A stretch of DNA of 64,000 nt from Paraphysomonas bandaiensis (lineage: Eukaryota > Chrysophyceae): the NCBI GenBank assembly GCA_965644295.1, contig CBFFRP010000070.1, positions 1 through 64,000 on the forward strand, in the 5' to 3' direction. The stretch's first letter is position 1, and every line of letters starts with the position of its first letter. The notes beneath the pieces are model-generated. The model searched no databases. It saw nothing but the letters and a program-made list of their open reading frames with translations, and was not told the origin of the DNA. Both the position numbers and the translations under genes were made by a program. Positions 29,243 to 40,970 of this stretch are shown here, piece after piece.

Positions 29243-31774
29243 TCAGGCAGAAGTCTTAAATTCACTTGTTGAGCTAAAGCTGACTTCTTCACAGGGCTCC
29301 AATACGGAATACGTATGGTTACGTCCGGCTGGACTTTCCATATTATCACTCCCTTGAACGGTATCGTCACTCTCTGCAAGTGCAAACATATCAAATGTTG
29401 GATACCAAGAACCATTTTTCTTTACCTTCAGATGTCTCAGTAGTTTGTGTGAGGGCAAGAAGGAAATCTACACATAGAGGTAAGGAAAAATCGAGAAATA
29501 CAGAGAGCTGCTTTCACCTTCATATGACACCACACCACTATCATTTTTATCGAAGACAGATATTGCTTTCTCTATTTGCCGAGCAGTATAGGGATCTAGC
29601 TCTAGAATGCAAGTGCGTTATTGATGTGACGCTAACAAAAATTGTATACAAAACTGGATGTAGATATAGAGTCGCAGCATACCTGCAAATTTCTCTTTAC
29701 TATTCCTTTTTTTCTTCTGCGGAATTACACTCCACGTTTTCGAAGATATGGGAAGGAACGGTATTCGGCGGCGCACTTTTATATCATTATTAGAGTGTTG
29801 GCTGTCTCCACTCAGACTGAACGAACACGCAGCTACCGCAGCTCTGCTGATGGAAAACCGTCTTTTAGGCAGCGTGTCAACTTTGCCACTCTGCTTGCTA
29901 CAAAACCATAAGAGGTGTTAGCAGAATACATAGAATGGTAGTGCTACTGCAATGGTATAGTTCTAAGTGCAACGTAGTCAAAGAAATTTCGCACCTCGCT
30001 TCTTTATTGTGTGCTGTTCTTGGGGGACTTTCATCAGAGGATACCCATGGGCGTTCTGCGTGACGCTTGGTGGCAGACGTTACACTTAACACTCGCTGCA
30101 TATCAGCAAACGAAATATAACCTGGCTCGAGAACAAAACGTATTAGGGTCACAAAAAAAACAAATATCACTTACCTTTTTCGTCCTTGTCAAGCATATAG
30201 AATGCCGTATTAAGAGACTCAATGTCGAAGTCCTTAGGATTGAGAGTAGCAGCCAGAAACTCAGTAAAGGAGATCTGGTTGTCCCCATTTACATCAACAG
30301 CTTCAAATATTTTATCTATATCATCAGGCTGCAGTGACTGAGTGTTGTCGGGGTCTAGAATATTACAGGATTTCATGGCCGCTCGAAATTCATCTCGCGA
30401 TAAAACTCCGTCTTTGTCTAAGTCAAACGACTGAAAGAAAGCTCTTCTATCAGCAGTCTTCGCATGAGGCATGTTGTAGGCCACGGCCATCATGCTCGTT
30501 TGCTGTAGCACGTTGGATTCAGTTTGTCGCTTCAGACTATTAAATGTAGCCGCGGCCATGTGTATGTCGCTAACACTAACATCTGATGTTACGGAACTCA
30601 CTGAGAGTCTGCGTGCTGGACTTGACATTGGTTCTTCGCTGCTGTATTCAGGTACATCTGGAAGGTCAAGCCAAGGATGCTTCAACGCCTCTGCTGCTGA
30701 GCATCGCAGACGGTAGTCATGGACAAGCAAATGTCGTGTGAATGACATGGCCTCCTTAGAGAGAATAGACCAGTCAGATTTCCTGTAACAGCACCGTCCC
30801 ATAAGTATACTAGCTGCTACTGAACCCTTGTTTTTACCCTTCAGAGTAAGGGCTTCAAAGGGCTTCTTACCACTTAATAAAGTAAAAGTAACAACTCCAA
30901 CAGACCATACGTCGCATCTTTCATCGTACTCCTCCCTGATTACTTCAGGAGCTGATGTATATAGCGTTCCACATCGGGTCTTTAAAGGTGTGGCACCAAT
31001 ATAACGGGTCCCTAATCCGAAGTCGATAAGCTTTATCTGTGCGTCCCAACCAGTGTGCTCAAACATAATGTTGGCAAGCTTGATATCTCTATGGCATATT
31101 CCTCGCCCATGCATATGATTTACAGCAGACAGGAGTTGGCGTATAACGCGCTTTCCTGCAGCTTCACCAACACCAATAGGAGCTGTGGACTGTACTCTAT
31201 TTAACCAAGTCACTAGAGTGCCACCAGTACAGAGTTCCATTACAAATCCAACCTGAGCATGAAGACATTCAGTGCTACACCAATCGAGTATGATATCCAG
31301 AAAAAATTTCTCACCTCATTCTTAGAGTCGTATACAGCATATAATCTGATTATGTTAGGGTGGTCAATATCTTTCAATAACTTATACTCCCTCTCCAGTC
31401 TGTGTCTTCTATCTCCCTGAGTGCGGCACAATTTGATGGCATACTGAGCCCTTGTTGCCTTGTGAGAGCCAACCATAACCACACCGAATGAACCCTTGCC
31501 TACATCACCAATGAACACAGATCAACAGAACAGAGTTGAGCATACCAAGAGAGAATCTGTCAGCGATGAGGTAGGTCTCGTCTATTGGGGTGTTGTAAGT
31601 CATCACAAAGTTACCAGTTAACGTGTCTCTGTGATCCTTCTTCCACTGCACGCGATTCTCAATCATCTTTCTTGTCTCTATAGTCTTCTTCACTTTCTTG
31701 TATACGCCGCATACGATTAACACTCCGCAGAGAGTTCCACACACAGAGATCAGGATTATAACAGCTTCATTCAT
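29243..31774 (-). CDS. Calcium-dependent protein kinase with N-terminal membrane anchor, eight exons
   Basis: Exons in order: 31774-31546, 31499-31315, 31252-30175, 30121-29995, 29897-29683, 29601-29518, 29467-29426, 29373-29243. All introns are GT-AG (46-97 nt) and phases match, giving 696 aa. Residues about 4-25 form a hydrophobic helix (AVIILISVCGTLCGVL) followed by a basic stretch. The Ser/Thr kinase domain has the Gly loop LGKGSFGVV, YAIK lysine, CHRDIKLAN, DFG (IDFGLG) and the APE motif (SAPEV). Four EF-hands follow: DLDKDGVLSRDEF, DVNGDNQISFTEF, DKDEKGYISFADM and DKNDSGVVSYEDF. A 90-residue basic Ser-rich insert separates EF3 and EF4. Calcium binding should relieve autoinhibition. Most CDPKs are anchored by N-terminal acylation; a membrane helix is unusual. 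Confidence 0.92.
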
Positions 31775-32301
31775 GTGACTATGCGGCCTGAGAGAGAATG
31801 AAGCTGTTAGAATGCCTATTCACTCCACTCACAGACGTATTCCTTTCTTGTTGAAGGAATAGTGATTGATATATGCGAGTTGTTGTTGTTGTTGTGTTGA
31901 TGATGCGGATCAGACTGAGACTTCCATACATATGATTCTGATTCGGGGGATGTATGTGTGTACGTATCTGTGCCCCTCTACACAGAGAATGCCTCTGATT
32001 TCATTGGAGCTCCTCTCACCAAAATTTGGTGGTCACTTATTGCTATGAATTCCATCATTTGGAAGGTGTCAGCTGATTGGTGGATAACATAATTGCATAG
32101 ATCTGATTGGTGAGAAGTGGACTTCCCTCTCATAGCAATGGTCTACACTGACTCCAGTTGTCCAGTATTCTATGTATTCAGCTGTAGTTTACGTACTTTT
32201 CTTCTATAAGTACCGTATACTGGTATACATACTGTATTCTGCGGATAATTCCAACGGGTTTCTTCGGATTATCATAACGGTTTCTAGTGCAGTGAGGAAC
32301 A

Positions 32302-32352
32302 TACACACACACATACACACATACACACACACACACATACACACATACATCA
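32302..32352. repeat. CA-rich microsatellite
   Basis: Mixed ACAC/ACATAC simple repeat, about 50 bases, in the 670-bp region between the divergent CDPK gene and the 249-aa ORF. Confidence 0.9.
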
Positions 32353-32444
32353 ACAGCCAGCTTGTGACTTGGGTCACACAGCAAATTCTCAATCTTAATA
32401 CTGTCAGACTCACTTGAGAGTAACATAAGCAGTTGTATCTGAGC

Positions 32445-33194
32445 ATGTCTCATCATCGCAAACGATCTCACAGAAGCCGTGTGTCAAGACATCAGAATAG
32501 TTCCGATTCGCCTGTACAGAACATACAGAACAATGGCCGACAGCACAGTCACTCTCGTGCCCCACAGCAATTAGCAACTGTACAGCCTAAATCAGAACTA
32601 GAGTTCAATAGAAGTAGACGGAAGTTATGTCCGGGTGGCCGTGATCCGGTTCCTAAACTCTCTCTTGATGGTATTCAGAAGAATGAGTCATACAGTTCCC
32701 CCCCGTTACTAAAACGAGATAGAGATTGTTCAGGCAGGGACCAGTTCCTTCATGGGGGTGACAGTAAAACAAATTCAAGATTGCCTGGAATTGCGACACA
32801 AGATTATAACAAGAGTTCACTGTCTGATAAGGGTCGTCAGAGGCTAGGCCGAGGCCAGCTAAGCAACCTCGACACAAAGCAGGAAGTTGTAGACTTGTCC
32901 CGAGATCTCCCTCCGAAACGTATCAACCAGTTACAGCCTCTGTCATCAAAAGTTTCAATGGGGGCAGTTGGACCAGATTATGCCAGTGCGGCCCTGGAAG
33001 CTATGAGTCGTGTCGAACGTATGCAGAGTAAAGCTCAACGACTTCCATCTCTCTCTATGTCTAGTGGTGGAGCTGATGCTAGCAGTAGTATATCGAAGGG
33101 GGTTCATAAGACAGGCATTAGCGATTTTAACAGTGGAAGGATATCGTCGATGAATCGCAGATTAGCCCCTGTGTCTTCCACACGACCATGGTAG
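32445..33194 (+). CDS. Ser/Arg-rich basic protein, 249 aa, unknown function
   Basis: Intronless ORF from the ATG at 32445. It starts MSHHRKRSHRSRVSRHQ and is rich in Ser, Arg, Gln and Pro throughout, predicted mostly disordered. No known domain. A weak helical part (YASAALEAMSRVERMQSKAQR) lies near residue 180. The composition suggests a nuclear or RNA-associated protein, but that is inference. It is divergently arranged with the CDPK gene and may share its promoter region. Confidence 0.6.
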   Translation: MSHHRKRSHRSRVSRHQNSSDSPVQNIQNNGRQHSHSRAPQQLATVQPKSELEFNRSRRKLCPGGRDPVPKLSLDGIQKNESYSSPPLLKRDRDCSGRDQFLHGGDSKTNSRLPGIATQDYNKSSLSDKGRQRLGRGQLSNLDTKQEVVDLSRDLPPKRINQLQPLSSKVSMGAVGPDYASAALEAMSRVERMQSKAQRLPSLSMSSGGADASSSISKGVHKTGISDFNSGRISSMNRRLAPVSSTRPW

Positions 33195-35316
33195 TATGGG
33201 GTACCTAGTTCACGGTACCACCCCAGCCGCGGCTGCCATCAGCATGACAGTGCATGAAGCCCTCTATATATTATTACTGTAAACTGTTATATATTACTAG
33301 CGCATTTGTATAATATTTATGTTGGTTGCTTATTATATATGTAGTGCGAAAATGAATCTTTTCTGGTGCAGACTGTCAGGACGGCTATCGTTCCTTTTGT
33401 TTCACTGATATTTTATAATAAACAGCTCTGTTTCCACATACTGTGTACACTGTACAGCCTGTGTGTGAGTTTGGATGAGTAAACGCCGTCATGACTGATA
33501 TGGTCACACCATTCTAATATGAGAGTGGTTTGATTTCTGGTGACTTGAGATCTGAGGGATGGACGCTCAGAATCACATCACGACCTTTTGAATACGAAAA
33601 CAGCTTCTAACACGAAAAGTTGTTTTAGGTTTTAGCTTGAACTTGTATATATAAGGTCTAATTACCTCAGCTATATACTTATCTTGAAAATATAAAGTCG
33701 GAGTACACTAAGTTGAGTTGTTTCATTATAGCCACAGTTTTAGCTTTTAGCATATTCTTCGTTTAATATATAGCCTCTCAGCAACATTGTTTATCGTTCA
33801 TTGAAAATTAGTTAGTTGTATTTAACTACTCAACATCTTAGACAGACACGAATACTGTAGTAACTCTATTTTCTATTTCATTTTATCTCGCATATTATGT
33901 AGTTATGTAGCATGTAGCCTTTCATTAAGGCTATAATTACAGTACTTCAAGACAGTTTCTATTTACTATTTACTACTGGTCATTACCAAGTATTTCAAAA
34001 TAATTCAACACGTTTTCTAAATTATTCTCCCAATTCCCACTAGCATCAACTCAGGGGTACGCAATTGTCTAAAACCTAATAAATGGAAAAAATCTGGGGG
34101 AAGTACGACTCCAAAGCTTTAGTTTTCCTCAACATAATATCTCGAATCAGTTAATGTGCTTGATAGAGCATTAGTAAATTATAACATTTAATTTATTCAA
34201 CATGCTTCTTTGAATTATACAAAGTTAAGTAGTACGACCTTTCGTATGAAGATGTCCAAACTATAGCCCGAAAAAATGGATTACCTAGTAAATTGTACCC
34301 TCTTCTAATCAGCTTTAGTTTTTTAGTTGCTTTCTCCTAGGGACTCTTTATACTGGCTTAATATCTATTATGCATCGAGTTGGTTGTTATTCTGTTGTCT
34401 AGCAAGTCGTACACAGAGAAATTACAAGCATGCATTGGTTTATTACACATGGTGGTATAGAGCTCAATGATTTAATGAATAAATCTTTCGCTTTGTACCA
34501 ACCAAGGCAAGTTGCAAATTTTATGAAGAGATAATTCAGTTTAAGACAGTGTCCTTTTGGCTACTGGAAATTGTCAGTTTCTGCTGATAAACCTCCTTCT
34601 TATAGACGCCCAGTGGAATGCGGAGGCTTTCGCAACACGTAATTACACACTTATACTTAATTTCCCATAACCTGACTATGACCACTTGCAACAGCCGATC
34701 CCCCTCTCTCTGTTATCTCATCCTCGTCGTGTAGGCACTAGCCTTCCTGTCCCTTCACATGCACAGATGAGCACTCCTCTTATACGCATATACGATTCTC
34801 CTCATCTCAATCCACATCCGAATAGCCACATATACCATATCGCAATGAACTTGTATAGTGTGAAGACGGGCATATCCAGAAGGAAGATACCTGGCTGGAC
34901 AACTCTGGCCATGAACACGTTTGCATGCATGTATACATATATATACCGCAACGTGCATACGGTTCGTAACAGTGTACAAAAAAGATACGAACCAAAAAAA
35001 CATGTACTGAAAAGAGATCATGTCTGTTGAAGATATGCCCCCTTGAAATATTCTGATTTCAAGTTGTGAATGTTGACTCCCGCCTACAGCAGTATGTGTG
35101 TGTATGTGCCGTATATCTAGAGCACAGCCCAGTCCCTCGGCCTCCATCGTCATATGGATCCAACTAACAGGCGATAACACCCCCATACCAGTCGAGGTGA
35201 AGAGTAACCATATCACCGTCCTATTGAACTCCCCTCTCTTCCAGTCACTGCAACCACTGCACTGTCAGTAGTGGTGTCTATTATTAACACATACATACAT
35301 ATCTCCGTAAGACACT
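33195..35316. other. Intergenic stretch of 2.1 kb
   Basis: AT-rich. The ORFs found here on either strand have no signal peptide, motif or splice context that would support them. The last bases hold the upstream region of the IPT/TIG gene. Confidence 0.55.
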
Positions 35317-38274
35317 ATGAGGCCCTCCATCACATGCGTATTAGTTAGTTTAGCGATAGGATTCGTAGCATCAGAGGTGACGATCGCCCCTCAGGTTCAG
35401 ACTATATACGACAGAGCCCCTAAACTCCGTATAAAGGGAGTGGGGTTTGATGCGGATGAACACGACATATCTATAGAGATATCTGCTACAGGAGAGGACC
35501 CTCTAAGGATGGACAAGGACTTTATATTATCCAAATCAGATGATGGGATCATATTGAAACTATTGACATCTAGAAAGTAAGTGAAGAGAGCGTATGACTC
35601 ATATGTTGTGATTGTTTGTTATCAGATGGGTGGATCTCGCCACTCGAAACCCCCCAGTGGGATTAATCCTCTCTTCAGTCAAATTCAAGAGTAGCGGAGA
35701 TCGTAATCTTCTCCCTAGTCCTATGATTGTAGCCAATGTGCTTGCTACTCCCTCGATAAAGGAGAACACAGAAGTTATATATAAAACCGCCACTAATGAG
35801 CTGGAGATTGAAGGCTCTGGCTTTACAGGTGCAAAGAAGATCGATCTCTACTTTGATCCCCCACTTTTCAAGGAAATTGCCTATGAAGTAGTTTCGCCAT
35901 TTCCTCTATCAGGCAACTCTGTTACTCTTAGACTGAGACATAATTACGAATGGGCTGAGAACCCTGGTAAACTCAGCGTGATCGGAGTTGACACAGGTGG
36001 GGGACCTGTGAAACTTAACGGTGAAGTAGGCGTGGTAGTAGCAACTGTGGAAGATAACCTTGACGCTCACTTTGTAAAAGTTGAAGATACCGAGAGTGAA
36101 CAAGTTATATATCATGACGACCCGTCAGTTAAAATCAAGGGCTCTGGTTTCAACCCCGACGAGACCACTCTTCGTTTCAATAATGGTCTTCTTGGGAAAG
36201 GTGTTAACTACACCATCACCAGCCTCTCTGAGAATTCGATGACCCTTAGATTGACTCCTGGATCATTATGGCGTAAGAATGTGGAGAACTTACCTGGATA
36301 TCTAACCTTACTAGCGGTTAATGCTGGCGAGGGTTTCGTGGCTGTGGGCCCAACAAACGCAGGCAAGGGTCGCGACGTCGCGAGGGTCTTCGAGCGCCCG
36401 AATGTCTTTTCTTCATTCACCAAAATTTACCGCACGCATTCCCATGAGTTGCATATTCGTGGCGTGGGGTTCCCAATCGTCATGTCTACACCACAGCTGA
36501 AGTTCAACCCTCCTTTAACTGAAGGACGCGATTACACCATCCGCGTTGTAGACCGGACTAACATAGAGGTGAACCTTAAGGATGGGAGAGAATGGGCGTC
36601 GGGCCCTTGTGAGCTTCTGGTGACGGACATAAACACGAGAGGTGATGAAGCAGGGTGGGTGAAACTCCCTGGAGAGGGTGTGCACGTCGCACAGGTGGTG
36701 GATGATGTAGACAGTGAGTACACCGGTGGTGTGGAAGTTTACCCTATGACACAAAGAGTCTATCAATCGGTTTTGCACAGCAAAATTGATGTAACTGGTA
36801 CAGGATTCACCAATGGTATTTCCTTTATGTTTTCTCCTTCTTTGGCAGAGGGTGTAGACTATACCACTACATATGTAAGCAGAAACAAAGTTCAACTGAA
36901 CCTCAAGTCGGGTAAAAAATGGGCCCAGGAGCCGAATATGCTTGTAGTTAAGGCAGTTAAAGTGGACGGAAAGGACTATCCTCTTGCTAATGGTGATGGT
37001 ATCCGTATTGCCACCATTTTGGAGGATCCTGTTGTAGAGAGTGGTGATGACAATATCCATGAGACTCAAAGCAAAGTGGTGGTCATAAGTGGACGAGGAT
37101 TCACCAATGTAGCTGATGTGAAGGTTGTACTACGTCCTACCGTCCCCGGTGCATACAAAGTACTCTCTGTATCAGACGATACCATCCGTCTCCAGCTGAA
37201 ACCAGACTATGACTGGCTTCCTTCTTTCCTGACACTTGCAGACTCGGATAAGAAATATCCTCTGCAGGTGTCTTCTGTCGACACTGGAGCTGGGGATATT
37301 GTCTTTGACTCCCCGATTACTATAGGCAATATTGTGAAAGACAGAGAGGGTGTTGTGTGTGACGATTCTTGTGAGTTTGCTTTTGACGGTGTATGTGATG
37401 ATGGCACGGAGGATGAGATGTACTATAACTACTATGATGGATTCGGCTACTACATGGACGATGATTTCGGTGGCTACTATGGATACGGACAGTACGCTGA
37501 TGGTGAGGCATATGACGATGAGGTGGTATATTGGTACGACGATTACTATATGGAAGACGATCAAATGATGGTCTCCGCATGCCTTAAGGGCACTGATTGT
37601 ACGGATTGTGGAGGTGTTGATGCTATTGTGGATTACTCGAACATCGACTCTTCGGACACCAACGCAGTGGTGTGCACCAACACTTGCCCCTATGCGAGAG
37701 ACGGACAATGCGATGATCCCAGGGGAGCCAACTATTGTATTCTAGGGACTGATTGCCAGGTTAGAATATACATTTCTTATATATTGTCATTGCTGTAGAA
37801 AAGTGTGAATCGAGTGTTTTCTGGTTCTGATTCCTAAATATTCAGGACTGTGGACGTGTCGGAGCGGACAATTTCACCATTGTTGATGATGATGGCTGGT
37901 GGGAAGATGATGATGACTACTGGACTTTCAATGACGGGGTGTTTCTAGGTACTTAATGAGCCATGTATCTCTCTGTTGTGTTTACTGTTGTAACAGACCA
38001 GGCAAAGGGTCTTGAGGCCAACCGCCCTCGTGTGAAAGTAGTTCACACCGAGTCCGCTGGAGCTGCGGCGGTATTTTTGACCATGCTTGAGGGCATGGTG
38101 TATACTATCGGTGCAATATTCGCTGCCGCTGCTCTGTATGTGCTCAGTCGATGGTACAAAGGCCAGAGCATCCCGTTCATGCAGGTCTTCAATCCTGAGT
38201 CATCCGCTGTTGCAGACTTGGAGATGCAGCCCGCTCGCCGCATGCCAATTACTCCCGACGTCATTCGCACTTAA
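35317..38274 (+). CDS. IPT/TIG-repeat type I membrane protein, four exons
   Basis: Exons 35317-35576, 35626-37759, 37846-37948 and 37997-38274 join in phase through introns of 49, 86 and 48 nt and give 924 aa. It has a signal peptide (MRPSITCVLVSLAIGFVAS). About six IPT/TIG-like Ig-fold repeats follow, each with an L.I.G.GF core (for example LEIEGSGF, VKIKGSGF, LHIRGVGF, IDVTGTGF, VVISGRGF) and, in most, the end motif [LVI][TSQE][LV].L..G..W. A Cys/Asp-rich part follows with two CxDxC...DG.CDD modules, a Tyr/Asp-rich insert, and GTDCQDCG. A transmembrane helix (MVYTIGAIFAAAALYVL) and a 35-residue tail end the protein. Likely a cell-surface adhesion or receptor protein. Confidence 0.88.
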
Positions 38275-38559
38275 CTCATGAATAACATAAAGTAAGTGTA
38301 GCATACGAGTAAATGATAAGCTAGAAAGCACGTCTTCATAAGTATGTAAAGAACATCTGTAGTACAGCGAGTTTCATTTGCTTGATTCTTGAGAAACTTA
38401 ATTTTAAATTGTCAATTTCACAAAATCATAGTGCAGAAATGTTTTTATCCCCATTTTGTCTCAAAAAAAGCTTTTTTTGACCTGATTTGGGCTCAACAGG
38501 GCGTTCATATCAGCACCAGGCAAATATAGATGTACAACCTGTGCCTGAATAAACTTGAT

Positions 38560-38712
38560 ATGACTCGAATGAAGTAATTACTGTAAATATAATTTATTTC
38601 TACTACATATAGCCACATCCACGGCAGTTCTACGATCCAAATGCGCGACACCTGATTGCAAGCTACTCGTCCTCAACACACAAATACTCCCGACCCTACT
38701 ATTATACAAGGC
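38560..38712 (+). mobile_element. Left flank duplication and left piece of a 5'-truncated LINE
   Basis: 38560-38603 (44 bp) recurs exactly at 47621-47664, and AAACTTG precedes both after two mismatched bases. This is the size and place of a LINE target-site duplication. From about 38604 to 38712 the sequence reads in frame into the LINE part at 45932 once the Copia element and one AAGGC copy are removed. The piece encodes the end of the LINE reverse transcriptase thumb region. Confidence 0.7.
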
Positions 38713-38977
38713 TATTAGGATTCAGCTTAATACATGATTGTATCTGTGAGTTATAATGTTCAATGAAATATACCATGAACTGAATTAGAGAGAGTATCTG
38801 TCTAAGATACGTGATCGTCATCATAACGTCGTCATTATCAGTTACACTTCTAACTATTCCGTTGTTGTGCATGATAGTACGTTCTATATTGTTATTCATA
38901 ATCTTTACTCTATCGTGTTCATTTCTTACACTCTAATAATCACAACATTGTTTTACTAATAAGCTTAAATCTTATTT
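38713..38977 (+). repeat. 5' LTR of the Copia element
   Basis: 265 bp, repeated at 45670-45931 and as a solo LTR at 16402-16667. Carries three extra bases (GTT in CCGTTGTTGTGC) against the 3' LTR. Confidence 0.93.
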
Positions 38978-38990
38978 TGGTAGCGAGATG
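38978..38990 (+). other. Primer-binding site overlapping the gag start codon
   Basis: TGGTAGCGAGATG follows the LTR directly. TGGTAGC plus GAG is close to the complement of the initiator tRNA-Met 3' end (TGGTAGCAGAGG in animals). The ATG at 38988 that starts the gag ORF is the last part of this site, 10 bases after the LTR. Confidence 0.65.
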
Positions 38991-40970
38991 TCAGTTAAAG
39001 TTACAAGTTACGACTCAACCGACTCGGATTCAACAACCGAAAAACAGAAAGACTCAATGCCAAAGTTCGACGCGAAGAACTTCTTCTGCCGTGCATGGTT
39101 TTACAGAAAGCCCAAGATCGTTTATACCCTACAAAACGATCATCCAACTGAACCTGAAGAAGGAGAGATTTCAGATGACGAAGATTATCAATATCGACTC
39201 GACCAGTATCACGAAACGAAACGATATTATGATGAAGGTAATAACTACCTATGGTCTGTCATTTCGAGCGCTGTCATTGGTCAGGATGAAGAGGCCGAAG
39301 GGATTTTGGAAAACGTCCCCGATGGAGACGGAAAAACCGCCTGGACCGATCTGCTAGCCCACTTCAAAGAAGAAACGACTAACGATGTAATCACCGATCT
39401 GATTGGCCAATTTCAGAGCCTAAAAATCAAAAAAGGTCAGTCAATAATCAATTTTCTTGACGCTATCGAAAAGCTCAAAAACAAGCTTATCAATTATGGT
39501 CATCGGATCAACGACCAAGACTTAATATCCCGAATACGACAGGGAATTGTTTCAGAAGATAACATGGTTTACCGAGAATTGGCAATTAATCTGCAGCTAC
39601 ATCCAATTGATGATTATAAAGTATTGATTCGCAGACTTCGCGGGTTAGGAAGCTCATCTGTTGGAACGCTCCTATCATCCAACAATGAAGACACAAAAAC
39701 TGACAGTAGTCACCTCGCAGCATCAAAAACCCCATTTTCCCGCAGCAAAGTCAATTTTAAGCGAAAAAGGGGGACATCTTCCAAATATCGCTCCAATAAA
39801 CAGAAACATGATAAGAGAACCGATAAAGACATTAAGTGTTTCAGATGCGGAGGAAAGGGGCACATTGCATCGGAATGCAAGCACTCCTGGGAGAAGATTC
39901 AAGAGATGAAAAGCTCCTCCGACAACAAGTCATCAACAAGAGGAAAACCGAAATTCAAGAGAGTGAAATTCCAGACTCAAAGTAACGAATATTTCCACGA
40001 CCACTCTGATCAACTTGCAAATTATGAAGACAGTGGTCCATCGTCAGATTATCAAAAAGGACGAGACTACGGAGGAGTTGCTTACACACCGAGCGATGAA
40101 TCACACTTCGTTAGTGATCAAAAGGCAGGAATGGGATCTCTTGACTCGGGGTGCACAGTATCAATTACATCAGAAGCAAGCTACCTTACGGACTACACTG
40201 ATTGCCTCACCGAGATTCAAACAGCCAAATCAGGGTCTACAATGATATCCTCAGGTCATGGAAGACTTGGAATCATCCCCAACAAGTGCAAACACGTGGA
40301 CCAAGCGTCTAGGACCCTCATTTCTATTAGCCAACTGGATGACCTCGGACATGAAATCATATTCAGAAACCAGTCAGTGGAAATATTTAAAGACGGCATA
40401 TTGCTATCGAAAGGCCAGCGCGTTGGAGGACTATACGAAATTCCACTATCAGACCTCGGTATTCCCACTGATGAATCTCACCTCGCATCAACTGCCTCAG
40501 GTCAACCTGCACTGTTAGCACATAAGAGACTAGCACATGCATCACTTGGACTCATACAGAAGGCAATAAAATCACGTCTAATAACTGGTGTCAAGATGAC
40601 AAAGGAGGAGATGAGTGTTGCCTCTCTACCTGGCGGTTTATGCGATGGATGTGCGACTGGGAAATCACATAGACGCAAGCACAGGAATGCCACCCGCCAA
40701 ATGTTGTTGAAAAGAATGAGAAGGGCAAAGGAGCTGGGGGAGCTCATAGTAGCCGATTTCTCAGGACCACATACACCCGATGCAATTATTACCGGAAATC
40801 GATATGTACTTGGGATCGCTGATGTAGCATCAAGGTACCAGTGGGACTCCTACGTAACAACGAGAGATGAAAATTTCGTTATCCAATCCATTCAGAAAGT
40901 CGTCACGTATCTACACGCAGTAGGGGTAAACAACTACAACATTACCACGCCGATGGAGGGAAGGAACTAG
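38988..40970 (+). CDS. Copia Gag-protease-integrase (5' part of polyprotein, truncated by frameshift)
   Basis: A 660-aa ORF. The first 270 residues are the gag capsid region (helical, with an NFLDAIEKLKNKL motif). The zinc knuckle CFRCGGKGHIASEC is at about 284-297 and the protease DSG at 386-388. The GAG-pre-integrase zinc site (HKRLAHASLG...CDGCATGKSH) lies near 510-565, and the integrase core begins at LIVADFSGPH. The frame breaks just before 40940, so this ORF ends with 11 unrelated residues. The second integrase Asp (HADGGKE) is found in another frame downstream. Confidence 0.9.
   Translation: MSVKVTSYDSTDSDSTTEKQKDSMPKFDAKNFFCRAWFYRKPKIVYTLQNDHPTEPEEGEISDDEDYQYRLDQYHETKRYYDEGNNYLWSVISSAVIGQDEEAEGILENVPDGDGKTAWTDLLAHFKEETTNDVITDLIGQFQSLKIKKGQSIINFLDAIEKLKNKLINYGHRINDQDLISRIRQGIVSEDNMVYRELAINLQLHPIDDYKVLIRRLRGLGSSSVGTLLSSNNEDTKTDSSHLAASKTPFSRSKVNFKRKRGTSSKYRSNKQKHDKRTDKDIKCFRCGGKGHIASECKHSWEKIQEMKSSSDNKSSTRGKPKFKRVKFQTQSNEYFHDHSDQLANYEDSGPSSDYQKGRDYGGVAYTPSDESHFVSDQKAGMGSLDSGCTVSITSEASYLTDYTDCLTEIQTAKSGSTMISSGHGRLGIIPNKCKHVDQASRTLISISQLDDLGHEIIFRNQSVEIFKDGILLSKGQRVGGLYEIPLSDLGIPTDESHLASTASGQPALLAHKRLAHASLGLIQKAIKSRLITGVKMTKEEMSVASLPGGLCDGCATGKSHRRKHRNATRQMLLKRMRRAKELGELIVADFSGPHTPDAIITGNRYVLGIADVASRYQWDSYVTTRDENFVIQSIQKVVTYLHAVGVNNYNITTPMEGRN

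Noticed and set aside
32302-32352. Telomere-like or satellite array
   Set aside because: It is a short mixed CA/CATA microsatellite without a telomeric unit.
34686-35216. ORFs of 114 aa (plus) and 153 aa (minus) upstream of the IPT gene
   Set aside because: No domain, no splice context, overlapping each other, low-complexity His/Tyr runs.
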